A stretch of 64,000 bases of DNA from Lycocorax pyrrhopterus obiensis (taxonomy: Eukaryota; Chordata; Aves; Passeriformes; Paradisaeidae). Below, one piece after another: positions 21,701 to 35,850 of the stretch; the stretch's first letter is position 1; the number at the start of each line of letters is the position of its first letter. The stretch lies in assembly GCA_014706295.1 (NCBI GenBank), contig JACSVZ010000007.1, positions 4,829,699 through 4,893,698 of the forward strand, written 5' to 3'. A program made the position numbers and the translations under genes. The notes under the pieces are model-generated. The model had not been told where the DNA came from. It saw only the letters and a program-made list of their open reading frames with translations, and did not search any database.

Positions 21701-24700
21701 CTGCCTGAGCTTGACCTTAGAGGAACCTGCACAGTACCTGCAGACATTTTACTCAAGAGAAGATGAAGAATTTATATGTCTATATTTTATGAGATAAGGC
21801 TTCACAGAGTGCATTGGTGCTCCCCTGAACTCCAAAAAAATGATCATCAATTTAACCACTACTGGAAGATGAGGCAGTGCTCATCAGGAAGATATTTGGC
21901 ATTAATGGCCAAAGTATCCCAGTAGGTTGTTTCATAGTATTAAAACTGTGATTGCTGGAGAAAATGTGAAAAAAGGCCATCTCCTTACTAGTCAGAGTAA
22001 TTTCTAGCTATTTCTCTGGAAATGCCAGGTGTGGATATCCTCCAGACACCACACAAGTGCTGTGGGTGGAATGGGAGTGTGGTGCTGGGAGTGCGCAGGG
22101 TGGGCATCCCTTTGCCTGCCCCCTCCTGCCAGTCCCAGGGGTACCTCACTCCTCCCAAGATTCAAGAGCTATCAGAGGAAGATGATTGCAGGGAGTGAGT
22201 GAACACAGTGGGAAGAGAGGGCTGTAGTCACCTGGTGCATCACAAGTTGTCTGTCACCGTATCACACCGCAGTTCCCCTCTTCCACTCCTTGCCTTTACC
22301 CTGAGAAGCTCATGTTCGGTCTCTCCAAGAAAGTGTCCTCACAGGTCAGAGCTGGTGTGAAAAAGGGGTTTTCCTCTCACAGTCTGCCTGCTACAAAAGA
22401 AAATGACTCAGTTCCTCCCTTCTCCTTTCAGGAAAATCCTTCATATGACTTGTCACTGACCTGGTTGTAATAGGTGACTTTCAGCACAACACCCAGGAGA
22501 CAGAGCTGTAAAATGCTACCAAATACAAACCTCTAAGAGCCTGAACAGCCTCCACCAAATATGAATGATGGCACCTTGCCTTTTTTCAGAAGGAGTATCA
22601 CTTCCTTGAATAAATGAAAGTAGCAGGATTCTCTTTTTATTTTCACACTCCTGCAGCTCTTGGAGTCTATTTCTGTTGCAGTCAATGACTGTGCTGCCTG
22701 CAACACGGAGTGACACTTGGCTGCAGAGCCTTCTACACCCACCAAGCCTCAGACTATGCTTTATCAGGCAGGCTCATTGGCTCTGACTGTGGCCAACTCT
22801 CCCTCAAACCCAGGCTTGTCTCACTTGATGCTTTATTGTTTCATAGTTCTGTGCAAACAAGTTAGTTTCTAATCCTCCTCCCAGACAATAAACATTTTAC
22901 AGACACAAAACCCACACAAAAGTGTATTGTAGGGACTAAGGACTGTTTGGTGTCCTAAGCAAGAGACTGCTCCTTGACTCTCATGATCCAAGTGCTGCCA
23001 TATGAAATTTGGGAATACACGTGTATAACTGTTTTCTACAAGTGTCCTTTTGTTCTCAAGCTGGATCCTTTAATTGCAAGGCTGGTGAGATCTGCTTTGT
23101 CATTTGCAGAGGGTTTGTATAATGAATGTACATATTTAGTGAGAGGTGATGAACCCTTCTCCACCTCCCATCCAATGAAGCATTAGCACCACCAGTTGGT
23201 CATCAACCCTGAATAACATCCAGTCCCAGCTCCAATAATAGCTCAAGAACTTTGTTCAGGTTCTCAAGAGCAACATGTTGTGCCATCCAGATATATTGTT
23301 TAGTTGGCCTGAAGCTGAGGCAAGTCATGTTAAAACTGCAGCAGTGCATTTTTTCTGGGTTTGTTGATTGTACCTTATCTGTTCCAGCTTGAAATTTAAA
23401 GCTCACTAATGAGGGAATCAGAAAACTATAATGAGGAGCTCAGCTAAATCCCAGATCACTCAGCACAATCATATTTTTCAGTTCGTTGGTGAAAGGCTCA
23501 GGAGGATCCAGAGAAAACACTGTTAGTGTTTTGGACTCCTTGAGCATCCTGATCCAAAGATGCACTAATCTGCAGAGGGAAGTGGGGCAGACTTGGGTGC
23601 TGATTCTCAGTTCTTAGGTCAGTAAACTGGCTTGCCAAGCTGTTTCTGCCTGGCACGCAGCTAGACTGACATGGGCATGCATAAAGTCTTGATTCATATA
23701 CACATCTGCAATGATGGTCACGCCTTCAAAGAGAGGTGTGTAGCCCTGGTTACTTGGAGGGTGTATTCACTCTTCTTTGCTATTAGAGTTTGCATAAACT
23801 GCAAATATTTTCCCCTTTCCTGGTTCTCTGCCTTCCTCTTCCCTCTTGTTTGCTCATAAAGAGTGTACAGGAATTTTGCAACACTAGCAGAGATTTCAAG
23901 CTGCATTCCTGCTTCTGCTAAGGCCCTTGGCATCACCCAGGGATTCAGCAGGAACATGAACTACCTTCGTACCTGCTTTACAGGTCTTTTCTGTGGTGTG
24001 AGTGATCTAAAAATGTCTCAATGCGAAAGGGAATCACTATGTCTGGACTATTTCAACCATCACTTCATGAGTATCTGAGATGGAGAAAGGGTTCTCTCCA
24101 ACGCCACACTCCGCAGGGAATAACATCTCCTGAGAGAGGAAGCAGTTTGTCAGCCAAGTGCTGGGGATAAACTATATGACCTGCTTCTTTACAGAAATGT
24201 TAGCCATTACACCTAATAAAGTGGTTATAGACACCCTCCCAAATTCTAACATTACTATCTGGCCCATGGCACCAGTTTGATTAGTACATGTTGGTGCTTT
24301 ACTGCCTCTCATCCTACTCCCTTCACATCACATCCTTGCTGTCCTCCCTGCATGGGATGGCATCTGACAGCGGCACCCGAGGCTGTAAAAGCTAATTCAC
24401 TATGGCAGGATTGTCACTCTCAGAACCAGCACGCCCAACAAAAGGCAATGCCCTAGACATTTTGAGTTTGCTAGTATTTTTTAATTAATCTTGCTTATAG
24501 GTGGATGCAGGGGTCTCAGTGATGACTGTGGCCTCCCCAGCTGATCTTGTACAAGCACAGAGCAAGGGGCAGACTTTGCCAAGCAGTTTTGCCCTCCAGG
24601 GCCTGCTATCTTGAGTCACTGGTGAGACACAGACACCTAGCCCAGTCCTCCACCATCCCTCTTGAAGCCTGAGGGACCAAGACCTTGATAGGCAAGACAG

Positions 24701-24999
24701 GTGAGAGAAGGGAAAAAGGACTTGGACCTCACTTTTTCCCACTGGGAAAGTTCTGATATTCTTTGTGGCACTCCTGCTTTATGAAATACTCTCCTGGTTT
24801 ACTCATGATAGACTTGTAAAAATAAGCATAATAAAAATATTTTTGCTTCCTCTTTACTCTCACGTTTCCCTCTTCCTTCACCACATGGAACTTCCATTTG
24901 AGGATATTCCCACAAAAACATATTTAAGAGTTGAATACAATACAAATACAATAATATATGGTGTTGACTAAGACACTGTCAGGGGTTAAAAATGTAGAG
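18741..24999. other. Non-coding stretch, largely AT-rich
   Basis: No gene, RNA or clear transposon was recognised. The segment from about 19600 to 20100 is notably AT-rich and repeat-poor. Short open frames on both strands have no recognisable product. Confidence 0.55.
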
Positions 25000-27900
25000 C
25001 AGAATATGACAGATATCAGCCTGATTTTGTCCTGCTGCTGGCACATGGTGCTTATAGAGCCAGTAGCTTGGCTCCTTTGACTTACAGCAGAACTCCTCAC
25101 CTGAACAAGCATTTGTGGTGCTCAAGCCCTGGCTTCGCAGGCTTGGAGTGGTTTTGTAAGATTTTTTTTTTTTCCTTTCAAGAGGTTATTAAAATTGAAA
25201 AATTATGCAGCCCATTGCTTGGTTGTTTCTCACAGGCTCTCTGGTGCTCAGAGAGCGTATCAGCTTTGTACCCTGGTTCTCAGGCACACAGGCTCTCTGA
25301 AGAGGTTGGGCAATCTTCAGTGCCACACAGCACTCAGAAGTGGCACTTAGACTGTAAATATTATATGCTGCTGTAAGAACATTTGAATGGTAATACTCAA
25401 GCAATTACTTTCCTTTCAAGATCATTAAACACAAATCTGACTTGTATTTTAATAGGACTGCCAATGTATTTAATGGGGGGCAGTAAAGGGTAGGTTTTTT
25501 CTAATGGATGAATGTTTATATTATTATCCACTCTGAGAGACCACATTAGGAGGAGCCTGTATAACGCTCATGTGTTTTGCCTCAGTCCTTTTCTCACAGT
25601 ATTCAATTTTTTCTCAGTTCTGCATCTTACAGCATGATGGCAAAACTGCACCTACTATAAATTCCACCAGCATATTTTGATTATGAGACAAAAAAAGACC
25701 AAACACAGTCATGCTGAAAAGAACTTGCAATTGGCATTTCCATCATGTTTGTTAAAACTGCAGAGAAAGGCAATGCTTGGCAGGTTGGCAGTTTTGGCCA
25801 GTGACATCTGCTCTGCAGCCACAGGACAGGCACTGTAGGACTGAGCAAGACCAGCTTCTACATGGCACCTTGCAAACACATCTGGGGACTGCTTGGGCCA
25901 CTAGGTGTTTGTCTCTACATCCATTCCCATCTGTGCCTGGGCTGCTGAGAAGAGTGGGCAGCAGTGTGGGACGTGGGTGGCTGGGCCTGCCCTGAAGGTG
26001 CTCTGCTGCAACACAGACGCACTCACCATCACTGCCTTCACCACAGGGACCTGCTGGCTGGAAAGCAAAGTAGCTCCCTGGTGTCTTATCAACTTTGTGA
26101 GCAATTTGAACAAATTTGTTCCTGACTACTTATTTCGTACTATTTCAACACCTGCATCATCTTCCCATGGGGAAGTTACCTTATATATTTTCACTAAATA
26201 TGGAGTATGGGGTGGGCAATCAAAGCTGGGCTGAGCTGGTCCTCACCAGCCTGTGCATTTTGGGAGCTCAGGAAACAGCAAATACTACACTCTGTTTCCA
26301 CATTCCACTCACTCCTTGAAAGCAAAGGCTAGGAATGACTGTGCTGCATGACTGTAAGCAGCTGGTAGCCTCTGGACAGTAGTTAGAAAATTTTGACTAT
26401 TTTTTGATTCCCACTTGCGCATGTACCATAAAAACGTCCTGTTCCCTGCTACCTGTAGTGAAGGATCTGCAGATAGTTCAGAGCAAATGTAGCGCTATAG
26501 ATCGTCTGGTGTTATCACCTGTTCCCAAAATCTGGGGCTCAGAAACACATTTCTCTGTGGTCAGTGCTTCCTATCAGTCAGAATTTAACCATGGACATTT
26601 GTTGTTTGAAACAGCACCCAGCTCAAGACTGTGTACATGAACCACCTGCATCCTCACTAAAACATTTCAGGTACAAATCTGGACTTCTGCTTTTTAGGTA
26701 GCTTTGGGCGGTAATTATTACAAGCCTAACAAGTAGAATTTAGTAGGTGCTCATAGGTCTGCACTGTAAACATTGCAATAAAAACCATCAGGAAGGTGGC
26801 TTTAAATCCAGAGATCATGGGAAGAAGGCCAGGAGTTAAAGAATAAAGCAAGCTGGGAGGTTTTCTATTACTTTGCATTTTAGTGGGCAACAGCTAAAGC
26901 TATCCAGGAATTGCTACAGGACCAAATTTATAAACAGAATATATTGTGCTAATAAATGAGGACATATTCAGTGGTGAGTCTGTTCCCAGAAATGTATGGC
27001 TTTCCCACTCCTAAAGGGGAACATTCCAACCATGACAGCTGCCATGTTTGGGACTATTATTACAGAAAACTGTTGACATTTTCTGGGTTAAGGATGGTTA
27101 TCTGGAATTCATGGATAATTTAGTCCTTTTGCTTGCAGAAATAGTTTGATATGCTCTTTAAATAAGCATATAAAGAGATTGATGTGTGATGTTTGTGGGT
27201 TCAGATGTTCTGAAAAGTGACGCTCCTCTATGGAAGAGAATAAAGCTTAAAAGGGGATATTATTTATAAAAGCACCACCATGCACAGGCAGTGTTTATTT
27301 ACCATTTAAATGCCTCATTTCTGTTCTGGCTGTCTGTGCTATAATTTGCACAGGCACTTAAACTTGAGTATAAATAAATGCAAAGAAGTGGTGTTTATGC
27401 AGAGTTAAGATGAAGAAATCAAGCGCTAAAAGATGGAGGCCACTCCTGCCTCATCGGATCAGCCATCTTACCCACCTTTGGCTCCTGTGAGGGCCCCTTC
27501 AATGACAAGCAAGGAGCCATCCATGCTGGAATTGGAAGAGCTTGATCAGAATACCAGTGCTGAGGACGTGGCTGAGATTTAATGAGCGGGCGGGCAGTGC
27601 GGGCCGAGCACCACGGCATCTCATCGCCACTGAAACGCAGGGAATGCGATGAGGCACCTGGAGTATCTTGCCAAGATCCTCAGGATGGGAAGTGTTTTCC
27701 TCTGGGCAAAGTGAGGCACTGACTCTGCTGCGGGATGAGGGCAGCAGATGCCAGAGGGCACCCCCAGGATGGCTGGCTACAGTGGGAATATTTGTCACTG
27801 TCACCTGTGAGTGTTGGAGAGAGGGAAACCAAACTCCTTCAGCTCTGTGCTCCCCCACCCACTCCCAAATCTGTAAACAACTGCTTTGCTTCTGCATGTT

Positions 27901-28742
27901 TGACCCTCTCCCCCGTGGTTATGGACATGTTTATGGTAAAAATGCCATGTTACAGGTGCACAGCTCATGGGGACGTGGTCCAAGGACCTCTTACAGGTGG
28001 GAGCATCGGGTGGGGCAGGCATGGATGCTCTGGGGTGGCTGGCAACCTTGAGGTTCAACTGCTGAACTCAGCAGGTACAGATTCACACCAGTTTTATGGT
28101 TGTGGTTGAGGAACAAAATCTGAGGTAGGGTTTGATTAAATTATTAGGAGCATAAATCCATCATCTGGCTGCCCTTATTTGTCTAGACAGACGAATTGAG
28201 TTGTTTTGGCAGAAGAAAGGAAGGCACCTATTGCTTAATGTCTATTAAAAGGGTGAAAAAGTTGCATCTTTTTTCATCATGTTACAGCAAACTCCTGCCT
28301 TGAGCTCCTGAGAACAGGCATTAGGGAGGCAGACTGGTGTAAGGAAAGGTTATGCCACTTACTTACCATGTCTTCTCTGTGGCAGTCCTTGGGGAAGCTG
28401 TCCTCACTGAGTTCTCTTCTCCCAAAGCATGGGCTGTGATGACTTTCAGAGCGCGGCTGTGCCGTCCCTGCCTTTGGCAAACTGTCAGGGGCTGCATGGC
28501 CTCTCCAGCAAAGAGAGGCCACTCCACAATGAGAGAGCACACGTGGCGCAGAGGGAGCAGTCCAGGGAGCAAGGGTGCACCAGACTCTGGAATGGCTGTT
28601 TCAGAGTCGCGGTCTCAGGAGACATTTCTGTACTTGGAACGTGCCGTGTGTGGACAGTCAAATCTTCCTTTGCTTCTGCTTTAACTGCATCAAAGAGAGA
28701 AGCCTGTGACCAGTGAGGTGCTCAATGCCAACTACATCAGAG
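25000..28742. other. Non-coding stretch
   Basis: T12 homopolymer at 25162-25173. The rest looks like unique sequence. Open frames around 25777-26234 and 27499-28109 have no recognisable domains. An AT-rich, repeat-poor stretch at about 26880-27420 could be conserved non-coding sequence, but only an alignment would show it. Confidence 0.5.
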
Positions 28743-28786
28743 GTAAAAGAGTGGAGATGCTGTTTGGAGTAAAAGAGTGGAGATGC
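28743..28786. repeat. 26-base tandem duplication (second copy partial)
   Basis: GTAAAAGAGTGGAGATGC occurs at 28743-28760 and again, identically, at 28769-28786, a period of 26 bases. It is a small local duplication. Confidence 0.9.
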
Positions 28787-31700
28787 TTCGGGAGGGGATC
28801 AGTGGCAGTGCCATGGTGCTGTTTGTGACTCCAACTTGACAGAAGAGGCATCCTTATCTTCCTTAAACCACTGCTTTCCACTGATATCACTGATTGATTT
28901 CCACTGCAGCATTATCCAGCATGCATGTTGCCACTGCCAAAGCATTTTCTTGTGTCCTGCCTTCACTGTAGGGAAATCAAACAACTGAGAGATGATTGTT
29001 TCGTGGAGACAAGATCACCCTTCTTGCTGAGGTGAAGGGGCACGAGGCAGCACAGAGGCAGCCTGCAGGACTGATGGATGGGAGGGATCAGGCCAGCAGG
29101 CAGGGCCGTGCCTGCCTCACTGGCACTGCACTGGAGACCTTCCACAGCATGGGAAGCACCAGGGCTGCAAGGTGCCCACCCCCTGCTCTTGTGGCTCCAG
29201 TCTTGGCTGTGCAGCAGTGAAAACGGAGCTTGTCACTCCTTGGCCAGTCCTAGTGAGCAGTCACATTTACAAGGTATTTGAGAGGGAAAGACAGATTGCC
29301 CTTAATGACCAAGAGGGACTGTTCAGGTTGTTCTTCTCATGCTTCCCTAGCAGCTCTCCAGCTTTGCCCTCAGCAGCACGTTTGTTCTCAGTCACACAGG
29401 GCTGTAGCAGCAGCTGGCTCTGGGAGCAGCCCCTGTCAGTGCTGCAGCAGTGGTGCACAGCCTGTTGACTTGGGTCAGAGGGAAATGTCACCCTCCTGTG
29501 CTCATGTGTGTCCCTGAGTGTCTCTTGAAGAGCATCAGGCACACATTAACACTAATAACTGAGACCACTATTCCTTTGCCTCTGCCTGATGGGCAGCAGG
29601 CAGAGTGTGAACTACACTGTGTATCAATTAAGTGGAAAATAAATAATAGGAAGAAAGTAATATCTTTAACAGTGCATTCACTGGCACATACATATTTATT
29701 AGATAGCAAATAAAATGCTGTTTATATCATGTTTATGTGCATCATGAAGCCTTAAAGTAATCTGTGGTGTCATGGTTTAAACGATGGAAGTCAGATGCAG
29801 CAGCATTGTCATATTCCTCAAAGCAGCCTGACTGACAAAACTCTGCTTTTTAATTTTTCTTCCATACCCTTGCTCCATTATTGCTGTACATCCTGCACAG
29901 GATATAGGGCTCTTCCAACCTAAGGGAATAAAATTAATTTCTAGACATTTTTCAACCTGCAAGTTTTATTGCAACTTTATCCTAGTCATTCCATCTTCAA
30001 AGACAAACCAAAGGGAGGCGGAGGGAGCAGGGCTTATTCAATGAAGTTGCAATATGTGGGTGAGGTGAGTCAGGAAACATAGCAATAAATATGTGTGGTT
30101 TGCTGGATGTGTGAGCAGCAAGGGGACTGTCTCCTGAAACATGGTTAAATATGTAAACTCTGCCTAGGGAAAATGTTTGTTTGCCTAGATTGACAGCAAT
30201 CAGGGTAAAAAGCACTCAAGATAAGTGGCTCTTTAGCCAGCTTTAATTTGTTGATGGATGGATTGATGGGAGGATGGTCAAAGAAATGACAACATTACTC
30301 TCTGTAATGGAGATATCTTGTCTGCTGGAGTTTGCAGTACCATTCGGTCTAATTATTCCTGATCCATCTATGAGCAAACTTTTCTCCCAGTGAGACAAGT
30401 TGTCATTCCTTTCCTTTAAATAAAAAGATAAGAAGGTAAAAATCAAGAACAATTAGAGCAAAGGATGATGGTATCTTCTGCAGTCAAAAATTTATACAAA
30501 ATCATCTGTATTGCTTAAAGATGGTTTACTGTATTAATTGAAATAGTTGTGCATTCTATTATGTAGTTTGTATGGGAACAGATGGCCCATTTCACAAATT
30601 AAGCCTTGTCTTTTTGCATTGCTCAACAGAATAATAGTGAATGAACATTGCTATTGTAAATGATCCCAAGTTCAAACCTTGTAGCATCACAACAGGCTAC
30701 ACTTTTCTGGTGGAAGTTAGTGGAAAAGCAAGGAAATAGATCACTGAATTGATTCACCACAAGTTTCGCCACGGCAAAGACAAAGAGCAACTGATAAAGC
30801 TTAAGTCTTGCTCACACCTTTCCTGGAGCACAACATAGACCAGGCTACAGGTCCTGCAGCATGGAATGAATTGGGAAATGGGCTGTGGGTTGGGATAGCA
30901 CACGGGTTTTGTGGACTGTAGTGAGAACAGTTTCTCAGGCTCACAGCGGCAGTGGCACAGTTGAGAAAGGGTCATGTGTGAGACTGTGGTCTGTTCTGCT
31001 GAGCACTCAGAGGTGACTGCTTGCAAAGCATCCTGAGAAATATCCTGCACTTACTGCAGATGCAAAAGCTGCCAATCAGCAGGACAAACAGATGTCCCAG
31101 ATTTTCTAATCTGGCTGGAATACGCTTGCTCCAGGACTAGCAATAAAAGAACCAGTATCTGCTTCCCTAGCCAGCGGGGGTTGTTGCCCCCAGCATAACT
31201 GATGGAAATCCATGGTAACACTTGTTTTCCAGGGGTGGATAGCCTGCAGTTTCTGCAGGATCAGCTGTCTTTTATCTTGGATTCCCCAAATTTGGGTTAA
31301 CCCATATCAGTGTCACTGCTGGAACTTGCATCTACAGTGTTATTTTACGTGGGCTGGCACAGGGTGGGTGGCATGAAGCAGGGCCGGGTTAGGAGCAGCT
31401 GCACGTGAAACGGGTGCTGGTGGCAGCTCACATCTTTCTTTGCAGAGGCCAGCACCATGAACAACCTGAGTGTGGGCTCTGCACGGGCCTCTCAGAGGAA
31501 AATCCATCATGCTGGGGGGGGTGGGAACTAAATTACGCTGGCACCAAATTCCCTTCGCCTGGACCCATTGAATATGTGGGTCTGTACACCAGTGTTTGAT
31601 TTGCTGAAGAGGGGTCTGCCAGTCCCCGCTTTGCAATGACATTGGGGTGTCACAGTAGAGCCAGGGCTGTCCCCACTGTGTCTGCCAACAGTGTGGTGCC

Positions 31701-32249
31701 ACTGGCAGCAATCAGCCACACTCTGAGACCTAGAGCTGACTGCAAGCTCCTCTTGGCACCAGGATGAGCTGGGCCAAACGCTGGGTACATCTTGTGGGGA
31801 GCAGGGGACCTCTGGGACACCACAGGGCTCCACTGTGCTGTCCCTGCCGAGGCAGCTGGCAGTGGTGGGGGAAAACTGGGAGCCCTTGGGCAGCTCTCAT
31901 GAGCACAGCACTGCGGGGGAACTCGCACTTCTGCATGCCTTGGACCAGCCCCAGCTACACGACAAGCACATATGCTGCTGTTGGAAATTTTATGTGGAAA
32001 AAAACTAGCTTAGATTTTAGTTTATAGTTCTTTTCAGCAGGGCTGCATGAAGCTAATGACACAGAAAGCCATTTGGGTTAAATTGTGAAACTGAAAGATG
32101 CAGCACCTGCTTTTATGCTTCATATGTTACTAAAAATACTTCTTCATTTCTAAAGTGAAACACAAATGACAATACAAAAGAAAACTCTACAATGACATTG
32201 GTGACATTATTAAGAGGGGTTTCATCAGTGTCCCTGTACACAGAAAGAT
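28787..32249. other. Non-coding stretch
   Basis: Moderately GC-rich from 29000 to 29540 and again from 31340 to 31960, AT-rich between. Open frames on both strands have no recognisable product. No transposon recognised. Confidence 0.5.
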
Positions 32250-32640
32250 GAAATCAGAGATAGCAGGAACAGCAGACATCATTATGCCATTGCTCAAACC
32301 CTTGGTGCATCCATACCTGAGGTAATTCATTGCCCTCCTGATCTCTCACTGTAAAAAAGGGGAGAGTGATAAGTTTTAGACAAGAGACATGAGAAAGTTC
32401 CAAAGTATGGAAGAGCTTCCATATGAGGAGAAACCAAATAGCATCTATTTATCCTGGCAAAGAGACTCCTGAGGGAGACAAACATGGCAAAAAGGTGTGG
32501 AGGAGGCAAATCAACCTGTGAAGTGCTTTCGACAGACAGATGTGAGAGAGGCCTTAAGAAACAAACAAAAGTGCTGAATTTAACAGGAATGTAACTTTTC
32601 AGGGAAGGTGTGGAAGTCAGATGAGGTTCACACAGGAGGT
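32250..32640 (+). mobile_element. Old CR1-type LINE 3' fragment (plus strand)
   Basis: The order of phrases follows the 3' end of an ancient CR1 subfamily of birds and turtles. A 'ggtgcatccatacctgag' counterpart is followed by 'ggaagagcttccatatgaggagaaac', then 'ggcaaatcaacctgtgaagtgctttcgacagac', then a poorly preserved tail. Stops and indels are frequent and no frame is intact. Boundaries are approximate and the subfamily is not named. Confidence 0.6.
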
Positions 32641-35136
32641 TGTGCCGACCCCTTTGGGAGCAGCAGCCCTGGGGCTGCCAGAGACCATGTGATGCAAAGG
32701 CCACCCAGCCTGGCTGCAGGCGGTGATCCCACTTGTGCTGGGATCTGTGGTCAGCCATGTCCTTGTCCCCAGCCCATGTCACCTCAGGCAGCGGGGTGGG
32801 GCTGGGCAGGCACGTGGATGCCCACCTCACCAGGCAGCCTTCAAGAGGTGCCGCTGGTACCTCTTAGGGCTCTTTTTTTGTGGGTGCAGCTCACAAGATA
32901 CAAATACCACAAATATTGTTAAACATTTTCCTCTTCGCTCTTCAAAATCGAGAGAAAAGCCCTGACTCAAGAAAATTTTTTTTACCAGTGAGAAGGGAGC
33001 ATTGCCAGAGAGTATGAACCCCTGTAGAGATTTTACTTTTGCTATTGATTTTATGCGTGAGATGCTTAGGTACTCTGATAGTATCTGGCAGTACAAGGAG
33101 CCAGAGAGAGAACAGAAAGGCTAATACAGTAACAATGTCACCAGAATAACTTGTACATTTTTTGGAAATTGTGTGTTCAAATCTGACTGAAATACCTCAT
33201 TGTTTATCCAGCAGAGAAGTGTTTTGCCAAAAAATATCATCCTCCCCTTGAGAAGTTTTAATTTTTTAATTGGTTTTTTTTTTGCAAGAAGGACATGGAA
33301 GGGAAAATGGGGTGTTTTAGCAAGCCACAAATGCCTTAGAAAGGAAAAAATGTAAATGGCAGAAGTGTAGGTGGTGAGCTGAGGCATTCACAGTGAGGGA
33401 ACACACCTTCCCTCCCTCGCTGTGTAACTTATGTCACACTGGTACTACGGCACTTACTCGAGTGTTAAAAACCCTCATTGAAAACATCGCTCTTAAATAA
33501 AGGGGTCTCTGAATAACAGCACCGCTCCTCTGGGACAATGCAGCAGAAGGCATGGGCATGGGGGACGCTGTCCTCAGCTCCTCTGGAGCCCCACAAGACA
33601 TGCAGCCAGACCTGCCCTTTCAACAAAATGCTGCTCTACCAGGCAAGGATGCTCTCTAAAGACACCCACCCACCCTAAACAAATGCAGGAGCCAAATGTT
33701 CTCTAGAAGAATGGTCTTTTCAAGGGTAAATTGCTTTAAAAAATAAACAGAAATTTAACTGGGAGGCTGGCTGTAGTTTGGGTGCTCCCTGGGTTCAGTT
33801 ATTCTCCTGGGGGGTAACAGCCTGGATCTTTTTGGGCTGAGGAGGGGCTTGAATATGTCAGTCACTTCTGGGGCAAGTGCCCTCATGTTGAGGGTCTTTA
33901 ACATGAAGCATAAGCCAATGCATGTTGGAAGTGCAGCTGAGCTCTGGAGAACAATGGGCAGAGATTGAAGCACAATCCCACCCCTCAGGTTCCCAGCTGT
34001 TAATGCCTCAAGAGGGGCAAGATGTTAGGGATTGCCCTTCTGGGCAGCCCATTCCTCCCTATGCATAATCCAGAGAGCCTGGTTCTCGTGCTGGGCTTCA
34101 CACCAGTAGCCCAGCCCTAAAAAAAAGGTGGTGAAGTGTCTGACCTGTCTGGACTGCCTCTGCACAGAATCTGCCCCCAGATGTGCCTAATTTTGGGCAT
34201 TTGAATCATGTGTCAGAAATACTCGTTCATTAAAAATATGAGTGCTTTCCGTACAGTTACTGGATGACTGTATGTCAAGAGACTAAAATATCTTTCATTT
34301 CAGTTCATTTAGTCCAGCAAGTCTCCCCACTGTAACTGTAACCCACCCTGCTGTCAGGGAGTGCACCAGAGCTACCGCAGAGCTAGAGAACCAAAAAATA
34401 TACATTTGAAGTGACAGCATGAAAAAAGTGGATGGGGGTGAAATATAATTAGCTGAGGCAAGGACAAGTAGGTAAGTCTCCACAGTCATAATTTATGGGG
34501 GATATTGTTATAGTTATTACCATGCAATTTAACAGGAATACACCAGAGCAATTTTCATATCTTAAAACATGCAGATGCACTCATATATATGAGAAAAGTC
34601 TCAGAACTCAAATCATCCAAAAAAATCAAGAAAGTTATTATCATAAAGAGCCACAATTAACACGGGGATCGCAAGGGATGAGTCTCAATTTCTGATAATC
34701 TTAAGAGAAAATGAAAGCATTATTAAAACTTTCGTGTGGGCATGGTAGCTACACTCACAGCTCTGTGCACACACCAGCACTCTGCAGTTTCCACCAGTCA
34801 CTCCTCTACTGCTCCTTTGCCAGTCCCAGAACCAACAAACTCTGTGGATTCGAGATTTCCCAAACCATTAGAGGACACGTGGTAATGAAAAATATTGGGA
34901 CTGACCTTGCCAGTTTAAATAGATTTTTTTTTTTAACAAAAGAGTAGTGTTCAATTTCTGAAGAGGAGAAGGAGGAGGTATGGACACTATCGGTACAAGC
35001 TTCTGGGGATTCCAAGTTGCAAAGTGCTTTATGACAGCCTGTGCTGGCATCCATAATTTACAGCCTTCCTTCTAATGTTGCTGTCAATACAGTATTGCTC
35101 TTATCAGCTGCCTAAATTACTTCTACCAGTGACATA
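32641..35136. other. Non-coding stretch
   Basis: Contains a T11 tract at 34924-34934. The segment at about 33770-34215 has the texture of an old degraded repeat (for example 'cctaattttgggcatttgaatcatgtg' near 34185), but no family could be assigned. No gene recognised. Confidence 0.5.
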
Positions 35137-35850
35137 CAATCAAAGAATGGTTTGGGTAGGAAGGGACACTTAAGGTCATCTAGTCCAACCCCCTGCCACG
35201 GGCAGGAACACCTTCAACTACATCAGGCTGCTCAGAGCCCCATCCAACCTGCCCTTGAATGTTCCCAGGGATGGGGCAACTATCACCAGTGCAACTATCA
35301 CTAGTACCAGTGTTTCACCACCCTCATTGTAAAAAATTTCTTCTTGCTAGCTAGCTAAATCTATCCTTTTTTGGTTTAAACCATTACTGCTTGCCCTATC
35401 CCAACAGGCCTGGCTAAAAACTTTTTTCCTTTCTTTCTTATAAGCCTTGAAGGGCCACAATAAGGTGTCCCCAGAGCCTTCTCTTCTCCAAATCCATCTC
35501 TCTCCAATTTAGCAAGAAGGATTTTGGGGCACCATGTCAAAGGCCTTACAGAAGTCCAGATAGGTGACATTTGTAGCTTTTCCCTTGCCCACTGATGTAG
35601 TCACTGCATCATAGAAAGCCACAGGTTGGTTAGGCAGGACCTGCCCTGCTGGCTGTCCTGAATCGCCTCTCTGTTGTCCATGTGCCTTAGCAGAGCTTCT
35701 GGGAGGATCTGTTCCATGAGCTTCCCAGGCACAGGGGTGAGACTGACAGGTCGGTAGTTCCCAGGCTCCTCCTTTCTTCCCTTTTAAAAAATGGGGGCAA
35801 AGTTTCACTTTTTCAGCCACCAGGGACCTCACCTGACTGTGCCACCATTT
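35137..35850 (-). mobile_element. CR1 LINE, 3' end plus reverse-transcriptase fragment, internally deleted
   Basis: Read on the minus strand, the far end (35137-35230 on the plus strand) is the diagnostic avian CR1 3' untranslated terminus: 'caaagaatggtttgggtaggaagggac' and 'tctagtccaaccccctgcc' on the plus strand. The other half encodes reverse-transcriptase blocks, first [17 protein letters not shown] (about 35705-35760) and then [14 protein letters not shown] (about 35520-35575), which lie in different frames, showing a frameshift. Immediately after KLERDGF the sequence jumps to the 3' untranslated region near 35490. The rest of the reverse transcriptase is therefore deleted. A 15-base tandem duplication sits at 35277-35306. 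This is the best-preserved transposon in the window and the main evidence for a bird genome. It is not functional. Confidence 0.92.
35277..35306. repeat. 15-base tandem duplication within the CR1 3' region
   Basis: CAACTATCACCAGTG (35277-35291) is followed directly by CAACTATCACTAGTA (35292-35306). It is absent from the CR1 3' region as I recall it, so it probably arose after insertion. Confidence 0.75.
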
